From Gracilaria gracilis (lineage: Eukaryota; Rhodophyta; Florideophyceae; Gracilariales; Gracilariaceae): 64,000 bases of DNA. Position numbers and translations under genes: made by a program. Position 1 is the first letter of the stretch, and each line of letters opens with the position of its first letter. Below the pieces are notes generated by a model. It did no database searches. It was not told where the DNA came from and was given only the letters and a program-made list of their open reading frames with translations. Positions 32,501 to 42,883 of this stretch are shown here, one piece after another. The stretch is from assembly GCA_030374805.1 (NCBI GenBank), contig JARGSG010000113.1, positions 185,144 through 249,143 on the forward strand. Direction: 5' to 3'.

Positions 32501-35069
32501 TCTGGTCTTCAATCCAGTCTTGATTATGCCGTTAAACGCCTACTGCTGCATACGAAGCGAGCGCGCCACACAAAGCGAGCGCGACTATCTCACTTACTCC
32601 AACTCTCGGCTTTGTCTTACAGAACTTGTGAAAAGGCCCAACCGCCTCTGCCTCAGCATTCGTCTGCAATCGAATAACGCACATCTCCATCCCTCCTTCA
32701 CTTGCACACATCAATCATCATTTCTCTGGTCGCCTCACCAGCTGCGGCATCCTCGCTACCTCGGCCGCTAATTCGACACCGAGCGCGCCTGTGCCTTTGG
32801 CTCCGCCTTAGTCTGGGCTTCTGTCCGCAGCGATGCGCAACGGGGTGATACGAATGGGATGTGGTTAAAACAATATCCTTCGGCCACACGCGACATTGGA
32901 CAGACATTGGATGAATAGAATCAACTGGTCCTGCTTTTCATACCACGTTAACTCGACAGAGTGTGTAGATGGCTCCGGCGCGGCATCAACTGGCACTGAA
33001 GCACCTAGATCACCGTCTTTGTCACCGTTACCAGCTCTGCTCGCTTCTAAACTACTAAAATACCGTTATCAAACCGCCTTGTTTTCGCACATGATGCGAG
33101 CGTCTACTAAATGAGATCGAAAGGTTTAATATTTTGTGATAATTGGACGGCTTGATGTGTGATTTAGTATGGTCTTGAATCGAGAGTCGAACTATCTACT
33201 AACTTACTCAAGAAAACGATCGGAGTTTTAAGTGGTGTGAAGACGTAGAATGATGAACTCGCTGTGAGTTATGAAAAGTATTGAGTTTTAGCTGTATGCG
33301 TGGGTTCTCAAAGAAGACTGACGTTGGGAGCATTTCGGATTACTAACTATTAATGTACGTAATTATATCTGTATGGTGCAGGATAGCAACTTTGAGTAGG
33401 TATTGAAGAACTACAATGCTGAACCTGTCGGGAAGAAGAACTACAATGATGGAGAATATCGTCTCAGTTATCGTAGAAGGTTAAACGTCAGCCTGCCAGT
33501 CGGCTACGCACAGTCATGGAACAATGTCAACTACCGCTTTGACGCTGGGAACATTGGACCTGGATCTGGGCGTCAGCGCGTCACGAAATGGACCGCTGGC
33601 TTGAACTGTCTGTGATATTAGAAGACTGTCTTTGATATTGTGAAACGGGTACAGCAAAACCATTCTTGTGAATAAAATTTTGAGGACCGCTCGAGGTTAT
33701 TTGGTATGCCCCCAGTCCACAATGTCAGATATTGGTTCAGGACCTGAGTGACAAGAATTTTTACAACAGAAATTTTGACTACCTTTAATTGCTTCTGCGA
33801 CTGTGGAATGATTCGTACTGAATAAAAGATATCATACTTTGCATACGCCAGAAGCTCCGTGATACAATAGCGGCTTTAGTAGCTACAAACAGACCATGTA
33901 CTTTGCCACCGAACAGCACCAGCCTCGTCATCCGAACATTCGACGGCATCATTCGAGAAAATGAAATTTCTCGTCGTGAGAATCACCTGGACCACCTCAT
34001 CTCTGATCATCGCGGAAGTCGAACCTTGCAATCTGAGAGATATCGTTCTCTCCACCACACCTTTATCTTCTTTATTAGGCCGCCGCGCGGTTCCTTAGTA
34101 TTAGTAGAGCATTGACAATTACGATACGACTGCTTCCCATTTGGCGAAAGAGTCGCTAGCGAAACGGCTGCGGTCGAAAAATTCCTATGGGATCTACTTT
34201 CTTCTAATACTTTCTTGTCGTAGCCCAGTAAACGTAGCACAGCTACCGATTAACAGGTAATGGCTGCGGTAAAGAAGTATTATGGGTCGTTGGTTCTTTA
34301 TGAAACCCACCCCTACATGTTAATAACGTATGCTTTCTCACAAAAAGAGAGAGAGGTTCTCACTTACCAAGCGATAAGGGAGATCATCCTTACTTTGGAA
34401 CCACTGTCCGCCTGTGCACGGTCGAAAGTAAGCACAGTGCAGACTCGTCGTTCTTTGAGGGTCTTGCTGCACGCAAGAGGCAGGATTGCGTAGCTTCTTT
34501 TAAACACAGGGTGTTCGCCATTCTACATGAAAAGGTTGCATTAGCTATCAAACCCAATTCATCGAACAAAGTTACACGCTCTTCTCTCCTCCGCAACCCA
34601 CTCAGTCTATAATTCCTTGGGTTTTCCTGTTGCGACCCTCAGGCGCACAATCGAGTGGCATATGTATATATACCCTATACATATATGTATGTCATCGCAA
34701 AACCATCTTCCCCAATTCCCAAACAGAAGAAGAACCATCATCCCTGTCTTACATCATCATCTCTGGTCACATGTTTACATGTGACATCGTTTGAGAAGTC
34801 TGGGACAAAGCTTTTCGTCTGCAGTGGCGACACTTGGCTGAAGCTATCGACCATCTCCATCAGTCTGCTCATCGGCTGATTAGGATAGGCAAAGAACTTC
34901 TACAGCAGGACTAAATCTAGAGACATCAAGTCAAAAATGCATGGTGATCGGGAAAACGAAACGGTCTGTAGATAAACATCTTAGCCTGGCCAGGCTTTAC
35001 TTCAGTATTCAATTTGGGCGAAATCTTTTCTGGCTCTGGGTCAATAAGTTACATGTCAAGAAACGTGCC
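32501..35069. other. intergenic, no gene recognised
   Basis: The frames are short and have no domain. GAAGCGAGCGCG and AAAGCGAGCGCG occur near 32550-32585, echoing the GAGCGAAGCGAG of the adjacent palindrome. The GACATTGGACAG near 32889 resembles a site near 50495. Nothing else could be supported. Confidence 0.35.
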
Positions 35070-36266
35070 CTACTCCTCTTCATCAGGTACCTCGATCAAG
35101 TGAAACCAATCAGAGGATAATTTCCCTGGTGATGATGATCCCAGATAATCTTTGAGTATATCAAATGTTCGGAACATAATACCGACACATTTTCTAGCGG
35201 TTATTTCCTCACCACTTCCATTGTACTCATTCGATGACGTCGAAAGATTTCTCGAGTTTGCTTCCGAGTGAATGTCATCGAATCTCGTCCTCTCAGTCGA
35301 GATCACTAGTTCGTTCTTCGCCTTGACAGAGTCTGATGAGGAACATGAAGCCTTGTATGCCCCGGGAAGGGGGCTAACCACCTCTTCTACATCCATGACA
35401 GTACTTTGAAATTCTGTCATCGATGATTCGCTCCCGTAAACCCCATTGCATTTGGATTGATTCTGCAATGAAGGGAGGTTCTGGGAGAAATAATCTTTCA
35501 AGAACGCGATTCTTTTTTCGGCACGTTTCAACCTGGGTTTCGTTTCATTCACGACGCCAATTGAGCTCGGTCGTCGTAATTCTTGCGATTCGCCTTCCGG
35601 AATCGGAGGGCTGGGGGATGGTACAATCCCCAGCTTGTCAGGTGAAACTGATGGAAGTATTTCACACTTGTTTGACTGACGTACTGAGAATGGGGTTGTA
35701 CTCTGGTCTCTCTCTGATGATGGCATTTCGTAAGACCTTTCATCAAACTGGTTGCGGTTGTCAGAAGAAGCGCAAACTTCAACTTTGGGGGCTCTGTCCC
35801 CAACATTGGCTCTGGTGCCGCTCAACAGAACCTTACGACGAGAATTACAACTCTCGTTTTCCTCATAGTCCTTGCACTCCGTGCTGAAGCTTGGGCATGC
35901 CTGTCCATCCACTCCCGCAAACCGGACTCGTTTCTTCTCGAGAGCCCCAGTCTTTGGTGTTTGAAGGATGTCATCATGGATTTCAATGGATTCATTGCTT
36001 TCTCCATTGTTTCGCTTCTGCATTGTGGTCTCTTCCTTATTGTTCGCCTTAGAAAAAGAGAGGGTATCTTCTTTGTCTCCTCCCTCACATTTCGGAAATA
36101 CCTTACCGAAACAAGGTATCTTTCGGGCAAGACGAGAGACTCGTCCTCCTGTCACCTTTGCGCGAATCGATGAAAGCTTTTCGCGAAACTGTCTTCCTTG
36201 GGCTCTCATGTTCAAAGATGTGAACTTCTCCCGCAGTTTCTCACTAAAGTTCATTTTTGTTTCCAT
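35070..36266 (-). CDS. hypothetical protein, 398 aa
   Basis: An uninterrupted frame starts at ATG 36266, with a TATA box about 160 bp upstream. The N-terminus is basic and probably helical (MNFSEKLREKFTSLN, then FREKLSSIRAK). A long Ser-, Glu- and Lys-rich low-complexity middle follows. The C-terminus is more ordered, with CVGIMFRTFDILKDYLG, and ends in EVPDEEE. There is no signal peptide, membrane segment or recognised domain. Composition suggests a mostly disordered regulatory or scaffolding protein, possibly phosphorylated. That is inference. The frame length, defined core promoter and non-repetitive setting argue it is a host gene. Confidence 0.6.
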   Translation of the reverse strand: METKMNFSEKLREKFTSLNMRAQGRQFREKLSSIRAKVTGGRVSRLARKIPCFGKVFPKCEGGDKEDTLSFSKANNKEETTMQKRNNGESNESIEIHDDILQTPKTGALEKKRVRFAGVDGQACPSFSTECKDYEENESCNSRRKVLLSGTRANVGDRAPKVEVCASSDNRNQFDERSYEMPSSERDQSTTPFSVRQSNKCEILPSVSPDKLGIVPSPSPPIPEGESQELRRPSSIGVVNETKPRLKRAEKRIAFLKDYFSQNLPSLQNQSKCNGVYGSESSMTEFQSTVMDVEEVVSPLPGAYKASCSSSDSVKAKNELVISTERTRFDDIHSEANSRNLSTSSNEYNGSGEEITARKCVGIMFRTFDILKDYLGSSSPGKLSSDWFHLIEVPDEEE

Positions 36267-36421
36267 TTGGGTGCTGTGTTGTTAGGTGGACAATTCACCC
36301 TCAATGATCAGATTCAGATAACTCTTTGGGATGATAGAACCTCTATAGCCAAGCTTATGTTCAAAGCCACCGATCCTGACAATAGGAGACCGTAGAGGGA
36401 AAGCGGCGATGGCAAGTCCCC

Positions 36422-36430
36422 TTTTATACC
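36422..36430 (-). promoter_or_regulatory. TATA box of the 398-aa gene
   Basis: The minus strand reads GGGTATAAAAGGGG, a canonical TATA box about 160 bp upstream of ATG 36266. This implies a 5' leader of about 130 nt. Confidence 0.55.
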
Positions 36431-36460
36431 CGAAGCTAGCCCCCACCCAGCCCCCCGGCC

Positions 36461-36490
36461 TTTCTCTCCCTCTCCCTCTCCCTCGCCCTT
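36461..36490. repeat. pyrimidine hexamer tract
   Basis: Repeats of CTCTCC/CTCCCT lie upstream of the TATA box of the 398-aa gene. It is a possible promoter element of the GAGA type or simple-sequence drift. Confidence 0.6.
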
Positions 36491-37401
36491 CCACTACCTC
36501 TCTTGGTCTCTCGTTCTCTTTGCAGAAATGCAAGTAGGAGTTAGTACCTGAGTACGTGGCAGTGAACGTTATGAATGAAACGTTCCGACCAAGAAGACCA
36601 ACCATAAAATTATATAATGTCTATGGAGAGTTGATGGGTTAGAACAACTTCAGTGCAACTTGTCGTAGCGTTACCAGGTTTGGAACCACTAGAATTGCAA
36701 CTGAATGCAAACCTCACTCTGGTATTCTGTCTATTGATCGCTTCTGCATCGGGAATGCACTCGGAGCTTTGCAATCACATGATGAAATGTAATTGCAATT
36801 GCTACTTGTAATCGCCGTAGACACTGGATACTCACAAGAAAGGCACAAGATAAATGTTTTTGGACGGCCTGCTCAGAGCTTCATTCTGCGGTCCTTCACG
36901 ACTTGTTCATTATCAGCATGTTAGATATATGCCTTTTGCATTTGTTGATCCGCAATAATGGCAATTCTGCGAAGTGATAGCTGTCACGGAGCTTGTCGTA
37001 GAACTCGCGGGGGGGCGATACAGCTAAATCTTTTCTTGTCAGCCCCGTCTCCTGCACGTAAAAGAGTATTGCCGCTTTACCTTCCGAGTGATCGGCTCGC
37101 AGGTGCCGATTGGTACCTTCGTACCTTCGTAGCCTACGAATCGTAGGGGATAAACGCTACCCTGCTTCGGTGTTTCAAATAATACTTCTATGTAAATATC
37201 GTTGCTTACAGCTGTAGAAGGCGACGGGCTTTTGGCGAAATATCACCCCAACCTTTCGAAAATGTTGAGAAGTTTTCGTCGTCGACCTAGCCCCCCCCGC
37301 CACGACAGTTCCCCAACAGGGCAGTAGATACGGAGTTCGTAGACAAATCTCCCAAGTTTGCGCTTGTGTAGACAGCCTCCCACCGCCAGTCCCGTCGCAC
37401 T
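36491..37401. other. divergent intergenic spacer
   Basis: The spacer separates the minus-strand 398-aa gene and the plus-strand ARID gene, so it should hold both promoters. There is no additional gene. A run of nine C residues lies near 37292. Confidence 0.4.
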
Positions 37402-39492
37402 ATGAGCGCCGACGTACAAGCCGCCCCATCTACAACTGCCCCATCTACAACTGCCCCATCAAACACCGCCCCCGCCCCTGCAGCCCCGCCCGACGAAACC
37501 CAGCCTCCAGCCACCACAACCACCGCGCCGCCAACCTCCAAGTCCCCATCCGCATCGCCCGATGAACCTTCTTCAAATGTCGCCAAAGACTCACAACCCT
37601 CCACAGCCATCCCCGTGGTAACCAATGTTTCAAACCTTCCAGATGTACTCACGGAGGAAGCCATGGCGCGGAATCAACGAGCCGCCACTGAGATTGGCGC
37701 CAAATTACTCGCAAAGATGTCCGTTGGACAGCCCATTACCGGCGACAGACGCACAGATTTTATCACAGATCATTATCGCTTCATGAATGAAATTGGCCGC
37801 CCGTTCAAGTTGCGTCGCATTGGCGGCGCTGAACTCGACCTTTACGGCCTGTACAAGGCCGTGTTAGAACGCGGTGGTTTACAGGCTGTCATTTGTACTC
37901 GCGCTTTCAAAATGGTGGCACAGGCGTTGGAGCTGCCCAAAACGTGCACGTCAGCCGCCTTCATCCTTCGCATTGAGTATGAGAAGCTGCTATACATGTA
38001 TGAGCAGAAGCACGTTTGGAACCGCGAGCCGCACCAAGCCGCACCGCTCTACGCCGTTGACAGATCGCGGCGTGCGTTTAACCCTTTTCGCCACCAAATA
38101 GCTCTTCCGCCTCCACCTCCTTCACCGCCGCCACCGCTGCCTGCTCCCACCGCTCCGGCTGCCGTTCATCCGCTGCAGAAACCGAGCAGCAGGCCTCGTC
38201 GACACGCGGCCGTCGCGGCCAGCACTGCCGTCGCCGCCGCCGTTTCCGACGACCCGTACGCGTATCCCATTTTCCCCAGACGCTCTCGACTCACTGGGCT
38301 CGATGAACAGTCCCTTACTGTTCATGAAGAACAATTGCTTGAGGATCAGGTGGTGAACGAAAGCGCTCCACACGCTATATACGTCCCGAATCAACCCGGT
38401 GAACGAGAGCGAGTGGTTGCCGCTTTATGGAGCCCCATTCATGATGACGTCGCGTGGGCGCTCGGAACTCTTAACGCGCTTTCGTTTGACCTTCGCAACA
38501 TATTCGTCGCTCAAGAATTCCCTGGCGTGCTCGATGCGCTTCATGAAGTATTGAACCGTCACATGGAGGACATAGTTCGAGCTAGACCGTTTGGTGTGGA
38601 GGCCGGTATGGAAGAATTTGATCCGTGTGCGCCGCGTGATGTTTCTCTACCTGCAATGGATGTTCAGGCTGCCGGTTATTTCGACACAGGGCCTGGTGTA
38701 GGTGTTTCCCATCGTCCCATGCGAGAAGATCATTTGCGTACGTCTACTCTGCAGCAGTATAGTAATCTGTTCAACATTGCGGATCCTATTGCGGTTGACC
38801 GTGAACAGTGTGCAGTTGTTGCGTCCAACGTGCTGAGGAACATGAGTTTTTTCGATCGAAATGCCATCTTTCTGGCTAACTCCATGTCCATTCTCAACAT
38901 ATCAGCCGTGATGATTCAGACCATGCAGGTTCCAGCAAATTTGCGGGAGGCGTTGATGGACATGTGGATCAACGTATCACCATACCTGAACGCGTCTCCC
39001 GGTTCTGCGGGAAGTGCTGTGCTGGGGACATGTATAAAACTATTGGACCCCTTCAACGATGGAGCCGAACAGTCACGCTTTATGAACTGTGGCGAAGTTC
39101 TGGCACGTCTAGCCGCAAGTCCCGAGCGAAATGAGGCAGCCATTGTCTCTGCTTTTGACGATGTGTTGCCGCGTTTGGTAGACATGTTGGGAGGGAGAAG
39201 TCGGCGGTATGTGAATGCCAGTCTGGCAGCGCTCTGCAACTTCAGTGCATTTGACTGGCCGGCACGGGACCGAATTGCACGCACACCTCGCGCATTAGAA
39301 CGACTAGTTGGCATGCTTTCAGACGCAGAACTGGCTCCGCGAGCGGCGTTGACGCTGCTGAATCTAGCGGAGGCTCCGAATAACAGGTCGGTTCTGATGT
39401 ATTATGAGTCGCGACTGGTTGAGCTGGCACTGAACCCGTCTCCTGCGGCTGATACAGTGGCTTCGATTCTTTTTGAACTCACGCATGATTGA
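37402..39492 (+). CDS. ARID-domain SWI/SNF-type subunit with armadillo-like C-terminus
   Basis: This is a 696-residue intronless frame from ATG 37402. Residues 1-75 are Ala/Pro/Thr-rich and open with short ATSPT-type repeats. Residues about 115-205 form an ARID DNA-binding domain: DFITDHYRFMNEIGRPFKLR, then LDLYGLYKAVLERGG, LELPKTCTSAAFILR and LYMYEQ. A polyproline/Ala linker follows (235-295). From about 330 onward the protein is helical, with armadillo-like repeats (WALGTLNALSFD, SNVLRNMSFFD, SLAALCNFSAFD, LTLLNLAE). These resemble the BAF250/ARID1 C-terminal region. ARID plus this C-terminus is the architecture of ARID1/Swi1-class (or ARID2/Rsc9-class) subunits that target chromatin remodellers. 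Assignment to the SWI/SNF family is well supported. The choice between the two classes is not. Confidence 0.82.
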   Translation: MSADVQAAPSTTAPSTTAPSNTAPAPAAPPDETQPPATTTTAPPTSKSPSASPDEPSSNVAKDSQPSTAIPVVTNVSNLPDVLTEEAMARNQRAATEIGAKLLAKMSVGQPITGDRRTDFITDHYRFMNEIGRPFKLRRIGGAELDLYGLYKAVLERGGLQAVICTRAFKMVAQALELPKTCTSAAFILRIEYEKLLYMYEQKHVWNREPHQAAPLYAVDRSRRAFNPFRHQIALPPPPPSPPPPLPAPTAPAAVHPLQKPSSRPRRHAAVAASTAVAAAVSDDPYAYPIFPRRSRLTGLDEQSLTVHEEQLLEDQVVNESAPHAIYVPNQPGERERVVAALWSPIHDDVAWALGTLNALSFDLRNIFVAQEFPGVLDALHEVLNRHMEDIVRARPFGVEAGMEEFDPCAPRDVSLPAMDVQAAGYFDTGPGVGVSHRPMREDHLRTSTLQQYSNLFNIADPIAVDREQCAVVASNVLRNMSFFDRNAIFLANSMSILNISAVMIQTMQVPANLREALMDMWINVSPYLNASPGSAGSAVLGTCIKLLDPFNDGAEQSRFMNCGEVLARLAASPERNEAAIVSAFDDVLPRLVDMLGGRSRRYVNASLAALCNFSAFDWPARDRIARTPRALERLVGMLSDAELAPRAALTLLNLAEAPNNRSVLMYYESRLVELALNPSPAADTVASILFELTHD

Positions 39493-40813
39493 TTTCTCTG
39501 AGGAAGTCATCAGTAGTTTCCAAAAGAAGCTGGACTGCTCATCACAGTTTGGCAAGAACCGAAATAAGGGAGTGAGTTGTCTTGGTGGTTATATGTTTGG
39601 ATATCGTTTCGAACACCCTGAGCCTGGATCACACAGTCGCCGCTCTAATTCCTGATGGATGGGATGGGTTTTTGGAGGAGCTTTTGTGTTCGAGTGTAAA
39701 TAGTAAGCTTCAGTTCTCAATGCTTTCTTACTGCATAGATAAGATAGCACGAAAACATTGTATGTGATGCGCATGGCGACCGCGTCGTTGTGGATGGCGG
39801 ATGATCGTTTTACCCCTGTCATTGTTGCTCCCTGTGTGCTTTTCTTTCTTCCTCTACTTGTATCAACCTTGTATGTTCATGGAATCGATTCCATCGAACA
39901 AGATCCATCTTCGCTACGGTTTCAAAGATGATCAATCGCAATGACTGGCGCTTGTGGTTTTGAGAAATGCGGAAACCAAGCGTCAGCTTGAGCATTATTG
40001 GGTTGAAGAAATTCTAGGTAAACCATGTAGCAGGTTTGTGCAGTTTGTAATGGCCATGCAGTATGATACCTTCGAAGAGGTATAACGCGGACCAGTTGTT
40101 GGCCGTATCTTTTATTCTGAAGCGCGTTAAGAGTTGTGACATCTCAATCATCTGCTTCAGAAGGATAGAGTTGGAACATCTTCTGTTCCACGGCAACTTT
40201 GTCGATATTCTCTCCTTGGTATAGGCTAACTGTACCTGAATTTGTCGTAAAGTGGCCTGAGAAGATGTTGGCCTTCCTGTTGTTCGGGGTCGCTTTAGTA
40301 TAATGTAGCATATTATGACCACAAAAGAGAGGGAGGACTCTGCTCAGCAAAAGCACAAAGCTTGCAAGCAAGATGGAGCTCAACGCACGTCCCAAAAGCT
40401 TGACAATACAGACGGATGCTTTGGTCTTTGTCAGGGAGGAAAGAACAAATCGTGCACATACGGTTGATGATCTCCGCTATCATAATATGATTTGAATTCA
40501 AAAAAAAAAGCTGTTTTGTCATTTGTTTGGAAGGGTGGCGCCAGAATTGAATTTGAAGTGCTCGACGCGGGTCAATTCTGGAGAACAAAGCCAACGTGCC
40601 CCCTCACCTTGCGCAATGTACAGTCGAGCGCTCGACTCCACGGTGCTGCGGAGCTTGTAGCTCTTGCCACCCTGCGAATCCCTGCGGATCCCCACCGCGC
40701 TTCGCGAAAAGCCGTCAAGCGCGCGTGCGAAAATCAGCCACATCACCGCCACCATCAACAAACAGCCGCCGATCGCCGCACGGCCGCAGGCGTCGCAAAA
40801 CCGCACCGCAGCC
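39493..40813. other. spacer between ARID and SKA3-like genes
   Basis: No gene is firmly supported. A minus-strand frame at about 40395-40144 has a hydrophobic signal-like start but lacks an ATG, and is followed by an in-frame TGA and 70 further open codons. The last 200 bp become GC-rich and probably hold the promoter of the downstream gene. Confidence 0.4.
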
Positions 40814-42040
40814 ATGTTCCACAAGGAAAACAAGCATGCCGCGCAACAAATCGTAGACAGCCTGCGCGATGCGCTGAGCAGCAGCAGCGCGGACCTCAAC
40901 GAGCTGCGCACCTCGTTGGACAAAAACGCCGTCGGCACCGCGTCCGATGCGATTGCCGTCGCGAAGAAAACCACGCTTGAAGTGGAGCAGCTCCGCAAAC
41001 AAGTGTCGCCACTATGCACTCTCATGCGACAAACGCCGCGCGCGGCGGAGCTTATGACGGCGGTGTACAAGGAGCTGGAAAGCATTGAGCAAGTGTTTTC
41101 TCGCTTCCAAGAGTTTGCGCACGACAAGTACGGTGTTGAACCGGTGTGCGTGCGCGACGGCGACGCTGCGAGCGAGGCGGTGTTGGAGTCACCGTCTGCG
41201 CAGGTAGATGAGGTTGGTGATGTGTCCAACATGGGCGGTGGCAGAGGAGGTGGCGCAAGTAGGAGCTTTCTCAAGTCGTTCACGCCGGCCTCGAAGAAGG
41301 TTCCGCAGGGATCGAGCATCCCTGTGACGCCGCGGCTGGAGGACTTTGGGCTGCGGGACGAGGAGATTCGCGCGCTGGCAACGTCAACGCCCGGCACGAA
41401 CGACAAAGAGAATCACGGTTTTGTGGGGATTTCAAACAAGTACAGCACGTCCATCTCGAGGAACGCCGGCATTGAAATCGATGAGGATGAGTACGAAACA
41501 ATGGTGCTCAACTCGATGTCGGCGCTTGGCATCGAGACGCCTAAGCAACTGGAGCAACGATTTGCGACGAAGAGAAACGTGGCACTGAAGGAGGTGCTAC
41601 AAACCACGACGCCAAAGGTGAAGGCCGGCAGCTCGGAGCGAACTCTAGACTACACGAACTTGGCGAACGGGTACTTTGAGTCGTCGACGAAGAATGTTGT
41701 TGGTGAGCGGTTACACAGGACGCTCAACTTTGGCGAGACTCCCGTGGCAAAAGGCGGTGCGCTGTACGATATGGCGAGTTGCTACGATGAGCTGGACAGC
41801 TTTTGGAAAAGCACGTTCCACTTGAGCACCATCCAAGACGTGTGCGTGGCGCTCGGGGGGATGGGGCAGGACGAGTTCTCCAAGGGCGACTTTCTGCACA
41901 TGCTGGGCGAGTTTGTGGAGCCGCACCAGTGCGAGACGCTGGCGGTTGTACTGACGAAGCTCAAGGTGCTGAGCGTGCACAAGGTGCACGGCAACCGGCC
42001 GGTGTACCGCTTCCTGGCGGCGCAGCCGTTCTCCAAGTAA
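40814..42040 (+). CDS. probable SKA3-like kinetochore protein
   Basis: The ATG at 40814 (context GCCATGT) gives 408 residues, close to the usual SKA3 length; the frame extends upstream without another ATG. Residues 1-100 are helical and likely coiled-coil (heptad-like Leu/Val spacing, then ELESIEQVFSRFQEFAHDKYGV). Residues 170-180 read PVTPRLEDFGL, the TPxLxxFGL signature seen in SKA3 proteins. A second conserved block is IDEDEYETMVLNSMSALGI (about 220-240). The C-terminal 90 residues (DELDSFWKSTFHLSTIQDVC onward) look like a compact winged-helix-type fold. SKA3 partners SKA1 and SKA2 in the Ska complex, which links kinetochores to depolymerising microtubules. The assignment rests on motif order and length and would need profile comparison. 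Confidence 0.6.
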   Translation: MFHKENKHAAQQIVDSLRDALSSSSADLNELRTSLDKNAVGTASDAIAVAKKTTLEVEQLRKQVSPLCTLMRQTPRAAELMTAVYKELESIEQVFSRFQEFAHDKYGVEPVCVRDGDAASEAVLESPSAQVDEVGDVSNMGGGRGGGASRSFLKSFTPASKKVPQGSSIPVTPRLEDFGLRDEEIRALATSTPGTNDKENHGFVGISNKYSTSISRNAGIEIDEDEYETMVLNSMSALGIETPKQLEQRFATKRNVALKEVLQTTTPKVKAGSSERTLDYTNLANGYFESSTKNVVGERLHRTLNFGETPVAKGGALYDMASCYDELDSFWKSTFHLSTIQDVCVALGGMGQDEFSKGDFLHMLGEFVEPHQCETLAVVLTKLKVLSVHKVHGNRPVYRFLAAQPFSK

Positions 42041-42883
42041 ACAGTGCGACGCCGTGTTTCGGCCAAAGTGTACTGTACGTGCGCAGCTGCGCGGGGGCGC
42101 AGCGGCGCGAGGGCAGCTGTCCGTCAGTCGCGCGCGAATGGCGTCGCGGCAGCGCGCGCAATCGCGCAAAAGATCCCGCCACACGCGCACAACGCGGCCA
42201 ATCAGCGGGCGCTGCAAAAAAATCACATGCGACGCGCGCATCTCGCAGCCAAACAAGTGGCCCGCCACAGCGGCGGCGCGTGCGCACGCGGCGGGCGGCG
42301 CATGCAGCGGCACGCGCGCGCGCGCGCGCGCTCGCGAAGCGCCTCCCGGCGCATGCGCCGCCGCACGCGGCGCGCGCCACACAACGCGCCACAGCGCAGC
42401 GCAAATCTCGCGGCCGAAGCGACGCGCGCCCCATCCGCCGCCGCTGCGCAGCGCGGCGTTTACGTCGATTTTTTCGCCAACCGCCGCCCGGCCGCCGCGG
42501 CGCGCGAGCGCGCGAGTTGGCAGCAAGCGGCGTTTGTGTGCTCCGTGTGTGTGGTGTCGTTTGGTGCCGGCACCGCGCTGTGCGCCGGCCCTTTTGACTT
42601 GCGCTTCGCCGCACCGTTTCGCGCGCCCATTCGGCGCGTTCACCACGCTCGCCTTCGCCGTCCTTGACGTTTCGCGCGCTTGTTGTTACGCTTCTCGTTC
42701 GCACTTTTGTTCGGCCCGTGCTCTTGTGCACGTTTCACCGCCGCCGTCGTCGCCCTTCTTCTCGCCTTCCGCTTCCACCGCTCCCGCTACGCCGCGCGTC
42801 CTTCGTTCTGCCCTGCCACTTGTTGTCGGCGTGCCAATGGGTAAGCGCTCCCTCCTTGTCGCGAGCTGCACCTTTTCACACCC
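42041..42883. other. very GC-rich spacer and promoter region
   Basis: This 840-bp stretch is extremely CpG-rich, with long spurious frames on every strand. It contains a (CG)9 run at 42313-42330. It presumably holds the promoter of the 971-aa gene. A GTAAGC near 42840 followed by a pyrimidine stretch could mark a small leader intron, but I could not confirm one. Confidence 0.45.
42313..42330. repeat. (CG)9 dinucleotide run
   Basis: Nine uninterrupted CG units sit in the GC-rich spacer, a sequence able to adopt Z-DNA. Confidence 0.85.

Noticed and set aside
33470-33484. AGAAGG-TTAA as possible right end of piggyBac B
   Set aside because: It is more than 1.1 kb past the subterminal palindrome, lacks the GGG and has no match to the left end beyond six bases.
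39928-40395. Signal-peptide-like minus-strand frame with an in-frame TGA followed by 70 open codons
   Set aside because: It has no ATG start and no recognisable protein, and there is no evidence for selenocysteine or readthrough.
40519-41406. Long minus-strand frame (295 codons) opposite the SKA3-like gene
   Set aside because: It is a shadow of the GC-rich sense codons and lacks domain features, while the sense frame has the SKA3 motif order.
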